From NCBI GenBank assembly GCA_002347285.1, contig DDXW01000053.1:62001-126000 (forward strand): a stretch of DNA of 64,000 bases. The letters are read 5' to 3'. A model generated the notes under the pieces. It saw nothing but the letters and a program-made list of their open reading frames with translations, was not told where the DNA came from and did not search any database. Position numbers and translations under genes: made by a program. Shown here piece after piece: positions 18,177 through 25,451 of the stretch. How positions within the stretch are numbered: the first letter of the stretch is position 1; each line of letters begins with the position of its first letter. This stretch comes from Rhodocyclaceae bacterium UBA2250 (lineage in GTDB: Bacteria; Pseudomonadota; Gammaproteobacteria; Burkholderiales; Rhodocyclaceae).

Positions 18177-18199
18177 GCCGCCCCGCCGGAACCGACTTT
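18177..18199 (-). repeat. dispersed 23-bp repeat, copy 6 (at end of hsdM remnant)
   Basis: On the minus strand it reads AAAGTCGG, TTCC, GGCGGGGCGGC and begins inside the TAA that ends the hsdM fragment. Its left arm and centre match the copy at 96. Confidence 0.9.
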
Positions 18200-18382
18200 T
18201 ACGCGGTTCCCGGACTCAAGTCAGCGAGCACTTCCCGGAACTGCTCCAGCGCCGCTGCGAGATCGTCCACGATCTCCTGCGCGATAGGTGAGCTGCTCGA
18301 CGTAGTCGCCGTAGGACATGCCGTCGTCGCGCAGGACGTTGCAGTAGTTCCAGAGTTTCTGAACGAGAGTAGCGGCGTTCAT
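18199..18382 (-). pseudogene. hsdM: hsdM remnant: type I modification subunit with a large internal deletion
   Basis: Reading leftward from ATG 18380-18382, the first 33 codons match the start of type I methyltransferase subunits (MNAATLVQKLWNYCNVLRDD, then GMSYGDYVEQLTY). Immediately afterwards, in a shifted frame, come the last residues of an HsdM-like protein (QEIVDDLAAALEQFREVLAD) up to TAA 18199-18201. The roughly 450 residues between, which hold the SAM and NPPY motifs, are gone. In the original frame translation stops at TGA 18221-18223. No hsdS is present. The fragment starts 11 bp after the AAA/DUF4143 gene on the same strand. Confidence 0.85.
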
Positions 18383-18393
18383 GACCGTGGCCG

Positions 18394-19818
18394 TCAGCGG
18401 CTGCGGTCGAGGGTGTTGCGCCCGACCGTGTAGCAATGGAGGCTCGTGGGCGCAAATTCGACCTCGACACCATTCATCAACTTGACGCCGCCGCGGCTAT
18501 AAGTCGTCACCAGCGGCATGCGGGCAAGCTTGTTCGTCTTGGCAAACTCGATGATGCCGCGAATCTCCTTGGCATCGTCGAACGGCCGGTCCGACCATTT
18601 CACCTCGACGGCGAAGCGCGGTTGCTGACGCAGGTCGAGGCTCACCAGATCGACCTCGCCTTTCTTCCAGCGCGCGTAACGCAGCGAATCGATGTGCGCG
18701 TCATTGTGCAGCCACTGGCTGAAGACGGCGGTCTCGACCAGATGGCCAATGGCAGGATCGGTGGCGGTCAGCGAACTGAACAATGCGGCGCGCATGGTCG
18801 GATTGGTGAGATACACCTTGAAGGTCATCGCCTTCTTGAACTGGCGGGCATTGTTGTCGACACGACGCAGCCGCTTGATCAAGAACGCCGCTTCCAGGTA
18901 CTCGAGATACTTGGCGAGTGTCGGCTTCGAAACGCCCGAGGATTGCGACAAATCCTCCAAGCTCAGCTCCTGCGCCGTGTTGTAAGCGAGGGTGTTGAAT
19001 AGGGCGTTCAGTTCCTGCACGTCGGAAATCCCATACAAGCTCGGCAAATCGCGCAGCAGAACCTTGTCTATGATGTCGCTCTTGATATATCGGCGCGGAT
19101 TTTTGCGAATGCCCTCGTAGAACAAGGCCTCGGGGTAGCCCCCGTAGTTGAGGTAATCGACGAACGATTCGTTGAGCGCATGGATATCCTGTGCGACGTA
19201 GCGGCGCGCCCCGCCTTCCGCCTCCTCCTCGCGGATAAGCGTGTTCTCCTTATCGACGAATCTGAGGAACTCGAAGAACGTCAGCGGCGGCAGTACGAAA
19301 TCCGTAAAGCGGCCGGCACCTGATTCCGCGCTCTTGTGCTTGAGCGCAGCAGCCGCGGAGCCCGTGGCGACAAACTGGCAATAGCGATACGAATCGACCA
19401 GCGACTTGAGATGCACCTCCCAGTTCTTCAGATACTGGATTTCGTCGAAGAACACGTAGAGTCGCGTGTCGGTCGGCCGGTCGAACATCTTCTCGAAGCG
19501 TCGCACCAGGGCGTCCAGACTCAGGCCAATGAGCGAGGGCGTTTCCAGGGACACATAGAGAATGTCCCGGCCGGCCACGCCTTCCGCCATCAGAGCGTGA
19601 ATGGCATGGGCCACCAAGATCGTCTTGCCTACCCGGCGCGGCCCCATCAGCAGGACGGCCCGACGTGCTCCCCCTGACTGAACCAAAGTCTTGAAGGCCG
19701 GCAGATACGCGCGCCGGGGCATCACGGCTCGATCCGCCTCTATTCCACCGCCCGAAAGCCACCACGGATTGTCTTCGCGAAGGCGGTTTTCTATTTCAAG
19801 TTCAGACACTTGGAGCAT
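18394..19818 (-). CDS. AAA ATPase with C-terminal DUF4143 nuclease-like domain
   Basis: The 474-residue protein has a P-loop (LLMGPRRVGKT, about 56-66), a Walker B in YVFFDEIQYLKNWE, a sensor-like FVATGSAAAAL, a winged-helix region (LEDLSQSSGVSKPTLAKYL), and a DUF4143-type C-terminal domain ending in a restriction-fold-like core (RWKKGEVDLVSLD then FAVEVKWSD, a D...ExK pattern). Such ATPases are common in accessory and defence islands; their biochemical role is mostly unknown. It lies between fragments of hsdR and hsdM. Its promoter region carries inverted repeats. G+C is visibly lower than in the housekeeping genes. Confidence 0.85.
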   Translation of the reverse strand: MLQVSELEIENRLREDNPWWLSGGGIEADRAVMPRRAYLPAFKTLVQSGGARRAVLLMGPRRVGKTILVAHAIHALMAEGVAGRDILYVSLETPSLIGLSLDALVRRFEKMFDRPTDTRLYVFFDEIQYLKNWEVHLKSLVDSYRYCQFVATGSAAAALKHKSAESGAGRFTDFVLPPLTFFEFLRFVDKENTLIREEEAEGGARRYVAQDIHALNESFVDYLNYGGYPEALFYEGIRKNPRRYIKSDIIDKVLLRDLPSLYGISDVQELNALFNTLAYNTAQELSLEDLSQSSGVSKPTLAKYLEYLEAAFLIKRLRRVDNNARQFKKAMTFKVYLTNPTMRAALFSSLTATDPAIGHLVETAVFSQWLHNDAHIDSLRYARWKKGEVDLVSLDLRQQPRFAVEVKWSDRPFDDAKEIRGIIEFAKTNKLARMPLVTTYSRGGVKLMNGVEVEFAPTSLHCYTVGRNTLDRSR

Positions 19819-19829
19819 ATGATCAAATT

Positions 19830-19849
19830 AAGCAAATCATAGTTTGCTT
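19830..19849. promoter_or_regulatory. inverted repeat overlapping the ATPase -10 element (operator candidate)
   Basis: Arms AAGCAAA (19830-19836) and TTTGCTT (19843-19849) are exact complements around a 6-base spacer. The right part of the left arm overlaps the -10 element, so a bound protein would block transcription of the ATPase gene. Confidence 0.55.
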
Positions 19850-19864
19850 GAAATATAGCACCAA
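19836..19864 (-). promoter_or_regulatory. sigma70-type promoter for the AAA/DUF4143 gene
   Basis: On the minus strand, -35 TTGGTG (19859-19864) and -10 TATGAT (19836-19841) are separated by 17 bp. The predicted start of transcription lies only about 10 bases before ATG 19818, and no Shine-Dalgarno sequence is visible, so a near-leaderless mRNA is possible. Confidence 0.5.
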
Positions 19865-19873
19865 GCTAATACA

Positions 19874-19885
19874 ATTTGTACAAAT
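19874..19885. promoter_or_regulatory. perfect 12-bp palindrome ATTTGTACAAAT (operator candidate)
   Basis: The palindrome lies just upstream of the -35 element of the ATPase promoter, in the most A+T-rich part of the gap. Its symmetry and position suggest a dimeric regulator site; the regulator is unknown. Confidence 0.5.
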
Positions 19886-19921
19886 CGCATGTTGATGCGC
19901 TACTTGCAGACAGCGAATACA

Positions 19922-19936
19922 AAACTCGGCGCTGGC
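19922..19936 (+). repeat. half copy of the dispersed repeat
   Basis: AAACTCGG, CGCT and GGC match the first 15 positions exactly. The right arm is then lost and replaced by unrelated sequence leading into a G+C-rich stem. Confidence 0.6.
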
Positions 19937-19981
19937 ACCACGCCAAACGGGGCTGCCCCGCCCTCAGAGCACCCCTGATCG

Positions 19982-20440
19982 CTATGGGACAAGCTCACCG
20001 GTTTTCGCATCAATCACTTCGACCTCCAGCCAGTCTGTGCCACGCAGGGGCAGATATGCCTTTCCATCGGTGGAAAGTAGGCGCAAACCAGCCACCTTTG
20101 CCGTTGACGCGATCCAAATGTCGTTGTGGTCATGCTGTATCGGCAGGCCGTTCGCCTTGGCGTAGGAATACAACTTTGCCCATTGAGTATGAATTTCGGG
20201 TTGCGGGATCGGAATCATCAACAGCTCGTCGATGATGCCCTTCAACAGGTTGCGGCGCTTGTCTCCCCAGCTCTCCGCGAATGCCAGGAGTTCCGCTACC
20301 GTGACTTCGCTGATAGCGGGCCGGAAAAATGAATCACGCAGGCCAAATTGTCGGTCGATGGCCGCCGACACCGCGCTGTTCTCGCGCGTGGCGAAAAGCA
20401 CCACATTGGTATCGAGCAGGTAAGGAACCGGCGTCGCCAT
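19982..20440 (-). CDS. PIN-domain ribonuclease (VapC-like toxin candidate)
   Basis: The 152-residue protein has a PIN fold with the expected acidic residues: Asp10 in YLLDTNV, Glu50 (or Glu45) in SEVTVAEL, Asp107 in HDHNDIWIASTA and Asp125 in LLSTDGKAY. The family cleaves RNA, and many members are toxins held by an antitoxin. Here the gene lies 7 bp after an unusual 317-residue gene rather than a short VapB-like antitoxin. The locus is surrounded by restriction-modification debris, which fits an accessory stabilising module. Confidence 0.82.
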   Translation of the reverse strand: MATPVPYLLDTNVVLFATRENSAVSAAIDRQFGLRDSFFRPAISEVTVAELLAFAESWGDKRRNLLKGIIDELLMIPIPQPEIHTQWAKLYSYAKANGLPIQHDHNDIWIASTAKVAGLRLLSTDGKAYLPLRGTDWLEVEVIDAKTGELVP

Positions 20441-20447
20441 GCGCCGG

Positions 20448-21401
20448 TCAGCTCAGGGCCTCGACGGCGGCGGCGAATTCCTCGTCGCTCTCCTCCGCCG
20501 GAATGCCGCCGAGAATACGCAGGTATGCTGATTTCTCGTTCGGCCGCAGCCGGGCGATCCGCTGCCAATCGGTCGCCATGATTCCCGCCGGCACGGTGCG
20601 AAAGAAATCGTCCCGTGCCGTCGCGGCGGCAATGGCCGACGCATCGACGCGCAGCAGGCCGCCCGAAGGACGGAAGATCGCGTTACCTTCAATCACCACA
20701 TCCCGGTTCAGATGGTCGCGGAGTGCGACAACATCGATATCGCCCTCCCACCGCGCGGTCACCACGTTGCCGTTGCCGAGGTCCAGCTTGAGGATACCCT
20801 GACTGACACCCAACACATCCAGCCGGCCGGTAACGCGCACGCGCCGGGACGGCGGCGTCGCCGAATACATTGCCTTGGCGGATTCGGCGACGGCGGCATC
20901 GAGTTGTCCTGGATGAGGCAGTGCCACGTCGGGCAGCGCAATCCGGTTCAGATGGCCGCGCCCGAACATACGTCTGTAGCGTGCAAGGCGATGCAACAGG
21001 CCGCTGTCGAAGCGATTGCTGTCAGCACACCGACCCGCGATATCGCTCAAGGCGGCGCCCAGCAATTCGAAAGCCGTCTGCTCCGGCTGCGGGCCGTCCT
21101 CCCAAAGGCTCTGCTGGCGATACAGGTCCGCCGCCGCTTCGCCGAAGGTCGGCGCCTCGAAATGCAGCAGCGTGGCCGTATCGCCATCGGCGGAATGGCC
21201 GACATAACGCACGTCGGCCGCCAGCCGCAGCGATGTCGGTACACGGCCCCGCGCGCGGCTCGAATGCAGGAAGCCCATGCGTACCGAGTCCTGCAAGGTC
21301 TCGTGCAAATGGGCCAGCACGGGCCCAATCAGCTCGGGGCGAGGTTTGCCACCGAGACCTTCGCTCGCCTCAAGGCGAAATGAACGTTCGATGGTTTTCA
21401 C
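20448..21401 (-). CDS. 317-residue protein of unknown function, partner of the PIN gene
   Basis: I do not recognise this family. The start is GTG 21399-21401 with a good Shine-Dalgarno (GGAGG, 21407-21411 on the minus strand). The N-terminal half is mixed alpha/beta. Residues about 186-257 look like a small beta-barrel (VRVTGRLDVLGVSQG, DLGNGNVVTARWEGD, DVVIEGNAIFRPSGG). The C-terminal tail (about 268-317) is acidic-helical (PAEESDEEFAAAVEAL). The 7-bp gap to the PIN gene implies one transcript and suggests an antitoxin or chaperone-like partner. The gene begins inside the tail of the truncated hsdR reading frame. Confidence 0.7.
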   Translation of the reverse strand: MKTIERSFRLEASEGLGGKPRPELIGPVLAHLHETLQDSVRMGFLHSSRARGRVPTSLRLAADVRYVGHSADGDTATLLHFEAPTFGEAAADLYRQQSLWEDGPQPEQTAFELLGAALSDIAGRCADSNRFDSGLLHRLARYRRMFGRGHLNRIALPDVALPHPGQLDAAVAESAKAMYSATPPSRRVRVTGRLDVLGVSQGILKLDLGNGNVVTARWEGDIDVVALRDHLNRDVVIEGNAIFRPSGGLLRVDASAIAAATARDDFFRTVPAGIMATDWQRIARLRPNEKSAYLRILGGIPAEESDEEFAAAVEALS

Positions 21402-21705
21402 GGGAACCTCCGGGGTGGGTGTTGCGGATGCGGAATGGGAAGTTTACGTTTCCGTTTGGGGAAAGGCAAAAGTCGACGCCGGTCAGCGTGGCGCCCTGTT
21501 TCTTGGCCTCGATGATGCCGGCCGCCTTGCCGTCGACATAGAGCAGGTAATCGGCGCAGCCGTGGCCGGCCTCGAGCGGGAACTCGCGCAGGGCGATGCC
21601 GCGCGCGGCGCGGATGTCGGCCTGCGCGTAGTCGCAAACATGCCAGCCCGCCGCCGCGAGCAGCCTGTCGATTTCCTCCCGTGCCTGTCGTTCCGGCTGC
21701 GCCAT
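21370..21705 (-). pseudogene. hsdR: hsdR remnant: N terminus of a type I restriction subunit
   Basis: The first roughly 75 codons (MAQPERQAREEIDRLLAAAG, GYADYLLY-like GCADYLLYVDGKAAG, IIEAKKQGATLTGV) match the start of HsdR, including the nuclease-domain segment that precedes the catalytic E.AK motif. Around 21475 the match ends, and 34 unrelated codons follow to a stop at 21370. The helicase and remaining nuclease domains are missing. The tail overlaps the 5' end of the 317-residue gene by 32 bp. With the hsdM fragment at 18.2 kb it marks the edges of a lost type I system. Confidence 0.8.
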
Positions 21706-21752
21706 GGTTCCGATGCCGTTCGCTTAGGCCGCATCATCGCACAGAACCCGCG

Positions 21753-22265
21753 TCAGCGCCGCTGCAGCAGCATGTCGGCGGTGTAGAGCGCCAGGCCGGT
21801 CCAGATCGCCGCGAAGGCGGCGAGGCGCGCGAGGTTCATCGGTTCGCCGTAGAGGAAGATCGCGAGCAGGAAGGTGAGCGACGGGGCGACGTACTGGAGG
21901 AAGCCCATGGTGGTGAGCGGCAGGCGGCGCGCGCCGACGGCGAACAGCAGCAGCGGCCCGGCGGTGACGACCCCGGAGGCGACCAGCAGCAGGTCGATCG
22001 CGGTCGCGGCGCCGAAGCTGCCGGCGGCGCCGAGCCAGAGCAGATAGAGCGCGGCGAGCGGCACGGCGCAGGCGGTTTCGAGCAGCAGCCCGCCGGCGGC
22101 AGCGAACGCGATGGCGGCCCACTGGCGCGCGCGCAGGCGCTCGTGCAGCACCGCGACGCCGAGCGCGACGCTGACCAGCGGGGTGATGAAGTAGCCGAGG
22201 CTGGTTTCGAGGACGCGGCCGTCGTTCACCGCCCAGACGAAGACGAACCAGTTGGTCATGACCAA
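21753..22265 (-). pseudogene. rarD/EamA transporter remnant
   Basis: About 168-170 codons match the C-terminal half of RarD-type EamA permeases (NWFVFVWAVNDGRVLETSLG, YFITPLVSVALGVAVLHERL, FLQYVAPSLTFLLAIFLYGE). The usual N-terminal membrane helices are absent because the esterase gene ends at 22256. A further internal stretch of roughly 35 residues seems lost after FAAAGG. Only about half of the ten helices remain, so transport function is unlikely. Possible starts are TTG 22265 or ATG 22259. Confidence 0.65.
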
Positions 22266-22822
22266 TGCTGCTGCCGCCGCCGCGCGGCCTGGCGCGCCGC
22301 GCGCAATCCGCGCACGCTGGGCCGCGCGGCGGCGTAGCGGGCGACGGCCTGCCGGCAGTCGAGCGTCGCGTCGCCTGCCTCGGCCAGCAGCCAGTAGCGC
22401 GCCGGGTCGGCCAGCGCCGGCACTTCGAGCGCGCGCAGCTCTTCGATGTGTCGCCGCGTGAACTCGAAGGGTTCGCCGCTGTAGAGCCAGGTCTGCGGGC
22501 CGAGGTAGCGCTCGAGTTCGATGGCCGCGACGACAGCGGGGTTGACCAGCACCGCTTTCAGGCCATGCCGCTCGGCGAGCCAGGTCGCGTAGTAGCCGCC
22601 GAGCGAGGAGCCGACCAAGGTAACCGCCGCCCTGCCAGAACCGAGTTTCACAATGAGCCGGTCAGCCAGTTCGACTGCGGCGGCGGGCGAGGCGGGCAGC
22701 TGCGGGCAGACGAGCCGGTCGGCGCAGCCGCGCTCGGCCATGCGGCGGGAAAGCGCCTGCACCTTGCGCGACTGCGGCCCGCTGGTGAAGCCATGCAGGT
22801 AGAGGATCAGTGGGCCGTCCAA
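22256..22822 (-). CDS. YqiA-type alpha/beta-hydrolase esterase
   Basis: The 188-residue protein is of the YqiA/YcfP class: LYLHGFTSGPQSRK near the N terminus, nucleophile elbow LVGSSLGGYYATWLAE, and VLVNPAV after it. The likely start is TTG 22820-22822, overlapping uppP by 16 bp; CTG 22810 is an alternative. A dispersed repeat forms residues about 59-66 (KLGSGRAA), directly before the nucleophile strand. The substrate is unknown. The end overlaps the rarD remnant. Confidence 0.8.
   Translation of the reverse strand: MDGPLILYLHGFTSGPQSRKVQALSRRMAERGCADRLVCPQLPASPAAAVELADRLIVKLGSGRAAVTLVGSSLGGYYATWLAERHGLKAVLVNPAVVAAIELERYLGPQTWLYSGEPFEFTRRHIEELRALEVPALADPARYWLLAEAGDATLDCRQAVARYAAARPSVRGLRAARQAARRRQQHWS
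22626..22648 (-). repeat. dispersed 23-bp repeat, copy 7 (in esterase gene)
   Basis: On the minus strand it reads AAACTCGG, TTCT, GGCAGGGCGGC. It is translated in the esterase frame as KLGSGRAA. Confidence 0.8.
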
Positions 22823-23631
22823 TTCACCAGCCCGAGTTGCCAGGTCAGGATGACAATGACACCGAAGGCGATGCGGTACCAGGCGAAGACCGTGAAGTCG
22901 TGCGAAGAGATGTAGCGCAGCAGCCAGCGCACGCAGAGGAAGGCCGAGACGAAGGAGGACACGAAGCCGACCACCCAGAGGCCGAGGTCGTCCCAGACGA
23001 GCAGGTGGCGCTCCTTGTGAAGCTGGTAGACCGTCGCGGCACCGAGGGTCGGCACGGCGAGGAAGAAGGAGAACTCGGTGGCCGCCTTGCGACTCAGGCC
23101 GAAGAACAGCCCGCCGATGATGGTCGAGCCGGAGCGCGAGGTGCCGGGAATCAGCGCGCAGGCCTGGGCGAGGCCGAGCTTGAGCGCGTCCCAGGGACGG
23201 ATGTCGTCCACCGTCTCGATGGTGACGCGGTGATTGCGCTTTTCGGCCCAGAGGATGACGAAGGCGCCGACGATGAAGGCGATCGCGACCGGCACCGGCT
23301 GGAACAGGTGCGCCTTGATCGCCTTGCCGAACAGCAGGCCGAGCACCGCCAGCGGCAGGAAGGCGATGGCGAGATTCACGACGAGGCGGCGCGCGACGGG
23401 ATCGCGCGGAAAGCCGGCGAGGGTGCGGACGAAACGTTCGCGGTACTCCCAGACGACGGCGAGGATGGCGCCCGACTGGATGACGATCTCGAACAGCTTG
23501 CCGCGCTCGTCGTTGAAATCCAGCAGGTCGCCGGCCAGGATCAGATGGCCGGTGCTGGAAATCGGCAGGAACTCGGTGAGCCCTTCGACGACGCCGAGTA
23601 TCAGGGCCTGGAGCAGCGGGTAGAGATCCAT
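22807..23631 (-). CDS. uppP: undecaprenyl-diphosphate phosphatase UppP (BacA)
   Basis: The 274-residue polytopic membrane protein recycles undecaprenyl pyrophosphate for cell-wall synthesis. The signatures are GVVEGLTEFLPISSTGHLIL near the N terminus and LIPGTSRSGSTIIGGL in the second half. The start is ATG 23629-23631. The downstream esterase overlaps its 3' end. Confidence 0.96.
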   Translation of the reverse strand: MDLYPLLQALILGVVEGLTEFLPISSTGHLILAGDLLDFNDERGKLFEIVIQSGAILAVVWEYRERFVRTLAGFPRDPVARRLVVNLAIAFLPLAVLGLLFGKAIKAHLFQPVPVAIAFIVGAFVILWAEKRNHRVTIETVDDIRPWDALKLGLAQACALIPGTSRSGSTIIGGLFFGLSRKAATEFSFFLAVPTLGAATVYQLHKERHLLVWDDLGLWVVGFVSSFVSAFLCVRWLLRYISSHDFTVFAWYRIAFGVIVILTWQLGLVNWTAH

Positions 23632-23760
23632 GCGGAACGCGCAATCGAACAGGGCGGGTGAGTCTAGCATGTCGACTGTTGCGCTCCTGTGTCGCCCCGC
23701 CGCCGGGAAGGCCGGGCGCGTTAGTCGTATAGTGGGCGCACTGCCGCAGCCCTCGATGCC

Positions 23761-24417
23761 ATGCCCGCCCTCTCCGCCGCCGCTTTCGATCCCCTGATCG
23801 CCGCCCTGCTGGCCGGCGACCACGCCGCCGCGCTCGCCGAGACGCACCGCCTGCGCGCGGCGGGCGCCGGCGCCGAGGCGATCGTCACCGCCGGCCTCGA
23901 AACCGCGATGGGCCGGCTCGACGAAAAGTGCACCGTCGAGCAGTTCAACCTGCTGGAGATCATGCTGGTCGGGCGCGCCGTCTCGGTGGTGGTGCATGAG
24001 CTCTACCCCGAGGGCGTGCTGCCGGAAACCGGGCGGGCGACCTTCGTGATCGCCACCCTCGAGGGTGACGTGCACGATCTCGGCAAGAACATCGTGCGCA
24101 CCGTGCTGCTCGGCAAGGGCTACCGCGTGGTCGATCTCGGCCGCGACTGCCCGGTCGACGCGCTCGCCGCGGCGGCCGAGCGCGAGCATGCGCGCGCCGT
24201 GCTGGTGAGCGGCCTGATCAGCCCGATCGTGCCGCAGGTGCGCCGCGTGCGCCCGGCGCTCGCCGCGCGCGGCCTCGGCCGCGTCGCGGTGGTCGCCGGC
24301 GGCGCCGCCCTCAAGCAGCTCGCGCCGGCCGACCTCGACGTCGACTACGTCGCCGAGACCGCCTTCGACGGCGCCCGCTATCTCGACAGCCTGGTGGCGA
24401 AGGAGACCGCGGCATGA
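23761..24417 (+). CDS. corrinoid (methyl-carrier) protein, B12-binding domain
   Basis: The 218-residue protein has the two-part layout of MtbC/MtmC-type carriers: a helical cap (residues 1-90) and a Rossmann-like B12 domain. His105 in EGDVHDLGKN is the lower-axial ligand motif DxHxxG, with SGLIS (about 150-154) and VVAGGAAL completing the corrin pocket. It shuttles methyl groups between methyltransferases as methyl-Co(III). It is the first gene of a three-gene unit, and its stop overlaps the next ATG (ATGA, 24414-24417). Confidence 0.9.
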   Translation: MPALSAAAFDPLIAALLAGDHAAALAETHRLRAAGAGAEAIVTAGLETAMGRLDEKCTVEQFNLLEIMLVGRAVSVVVHELYPEGVLPETGRATFVIATLEGDVHDLGKNIVRTVLLGKGYRVVDLGRDCPVDALAAAAEREHARAVLVSGLISPIVPQVRRVRPALAARGLGRVAVVAGGAALKQLAPADLDVDYVAETAFDGARYLDSLVAKETAA

Positions 24418-25451
24418 ACGGCCCAATGAACGGCCTGGAGCGCATCCTCGCCGCGGCCCGCTTCCAGCCGACGGACCGCGTCCCCTTCGTGCCGCAGCTG
24501 TTCGGCCACGCCGCCGCCACCGCCGGCGTCCGCCTGGCCGACTACCTGCGCGACGGCCGCCTGCTGGCCGAGTGCCAGCTGCGGGAAAGGGAAAGCTACG
24601 GCGGCGACGCGGTGTTCGCCTTCACCGATTTCGGCATCGAGGCCGAGGCCCTCGGCGCGCAGCTCAAGTACTACGACAGTCAGTATCCCGACATCGTCGT
24701 CCCCGCGCTGGCGCCGCCGGACGATGCGGCGCGCCTGGCGCCGCCCGACCCGGCGGCGGCCGGCCGCCTGCCGGAAGTCGTGCGCGCGGTCGGCCTGCTG
24801 CGCGCGGCGCTCGGCGACGGCGCCTGCGTGGCCGGCGCGATCGCCGGGCCGATGACCCTGGCCACCCAGCTCTACGGCACCGAGACGGCGCTGTTCCTCG
24901 CCGTGGACGATCCCGCCCGCTTCGGCCGCGCGCTCGACCTCGCCGCGGCAACGGCGCTCTCCTTCGGCGCCGCGCAGCTGGCGGCGGGCGCCCACGCGAT
25001 GGTCATCTTCGACCCGGCGGCTTCGCCGGCGGTGGTGCCGGCGGAGTTCTTCCGCGCGCGCCTGCAGCCGCGGCTGACGCGGCTCGTCGCCGGGCTGCGG
25101 GCCGCGGGCGCGCCGCTGATCTGGCTCAACGTCGCCGGTCCGACCGCGCCGATCCTGCCCCACTACGCGGAGATCGGCGCCGACATCGCCACCTTCGACT
25201 ACTACGTCGATGCGGCCACGGCGCAGCGGCTGCTGCCGCGCACCTGCCTGGCCGGCAACCTCAAGTCGCTCGATTTCCTCGCGCCGGCGGCGCCAATCGG
25301 GCCACCGGTCGCGGCGCTGATCCGCTCCTTCGCCGACCGCGGCGGCTTCATCCTGTCCTCCGGCTGCGAGATTCCGCCCGAGGCCGACGGCGCCGCCCTG
25401 CGCGCCCTGGCGGACGCCGCCGGCGCGGAGACGCGGACATGCCGCGGCTGA
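24414..25451 (+). CDS. UroD-superfamily corrinoid-dependent methyltransferase
   Basis: The 345-residue protein belongs to the uroporphyrinogen decarboxylase / MtaA-CmuA-MtvB superfamily (AGPMTLATQLYG, SSGCEIPPEADG) but is not HemE, which is encoded separately at 47720. It is read with a corrinoid carrier and a corrinoid activator, so methyl transfer is the likely role, for example to or from the carrier. In MtaA-like enzymes zinc is held by His-x-Cys plus a distal Cys. Here the first motif is Asn239-x-Ala241 (WLNVAGPT) and only Cys318 remains. That argues against a coenzyme-M-type zinc thiolate site and leaves an O-demethylase-like or tetrahydrofolate-linked role open. Confidence 0.8.
   Translation: MNGPMNGLERILAAARFQPTDRVPFVPQLFGHAAATAGVRLADYLRDGRLLAECQLRERESYGGDAVFAFTDFGIEAEALGAQLKYYDSQYPDIVVPALAPPDDAARLAPPDPAAAGRLPEVVRAVGLLRAALGDGACVAGAIAGPMTLATQLYGTETALFLAVDDPARFGRALDLAAATALSFGAAQLAAGAHAMVIFDPAASPAVVPAEFFRARLQPRLTRLVAGLRAAGAPLIWLNVAGPTAPILPHYAEIGADIATFDYYVDAATAQRLLPRTCLAGNLKSLDFLAPAAPIGPPVAALIRSFADRGGFILSSGCEIPPEADGAALRALADAAGAETRTCRG

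Larger units (their letters stand above)
19819..19981. other. A+T-rich regulatory gap between the PIN gene and the AAA/DUF4143 gene
   Basis: This 163-bp stretch has no gene. It holds a minus-strand promoter for the ATPase gene, two inverted repeats, a half copy of the dispersed repeat (19922-19936) and a short G+C-rich stem around 19948-19962 near the 3' end of the PIN gene. Confidence 0.6.

Noticed and set aside
15289..18291. A 1000-codon open frame on the plus strand opposite the RNB, TonB and NYN genes
   Set aside because: It is the antisense shadow of high-G+C genes with clear family motifs on the minus strand. Its own translation is repetitive His/Arg/Val/Gly-rich and shows no domain.
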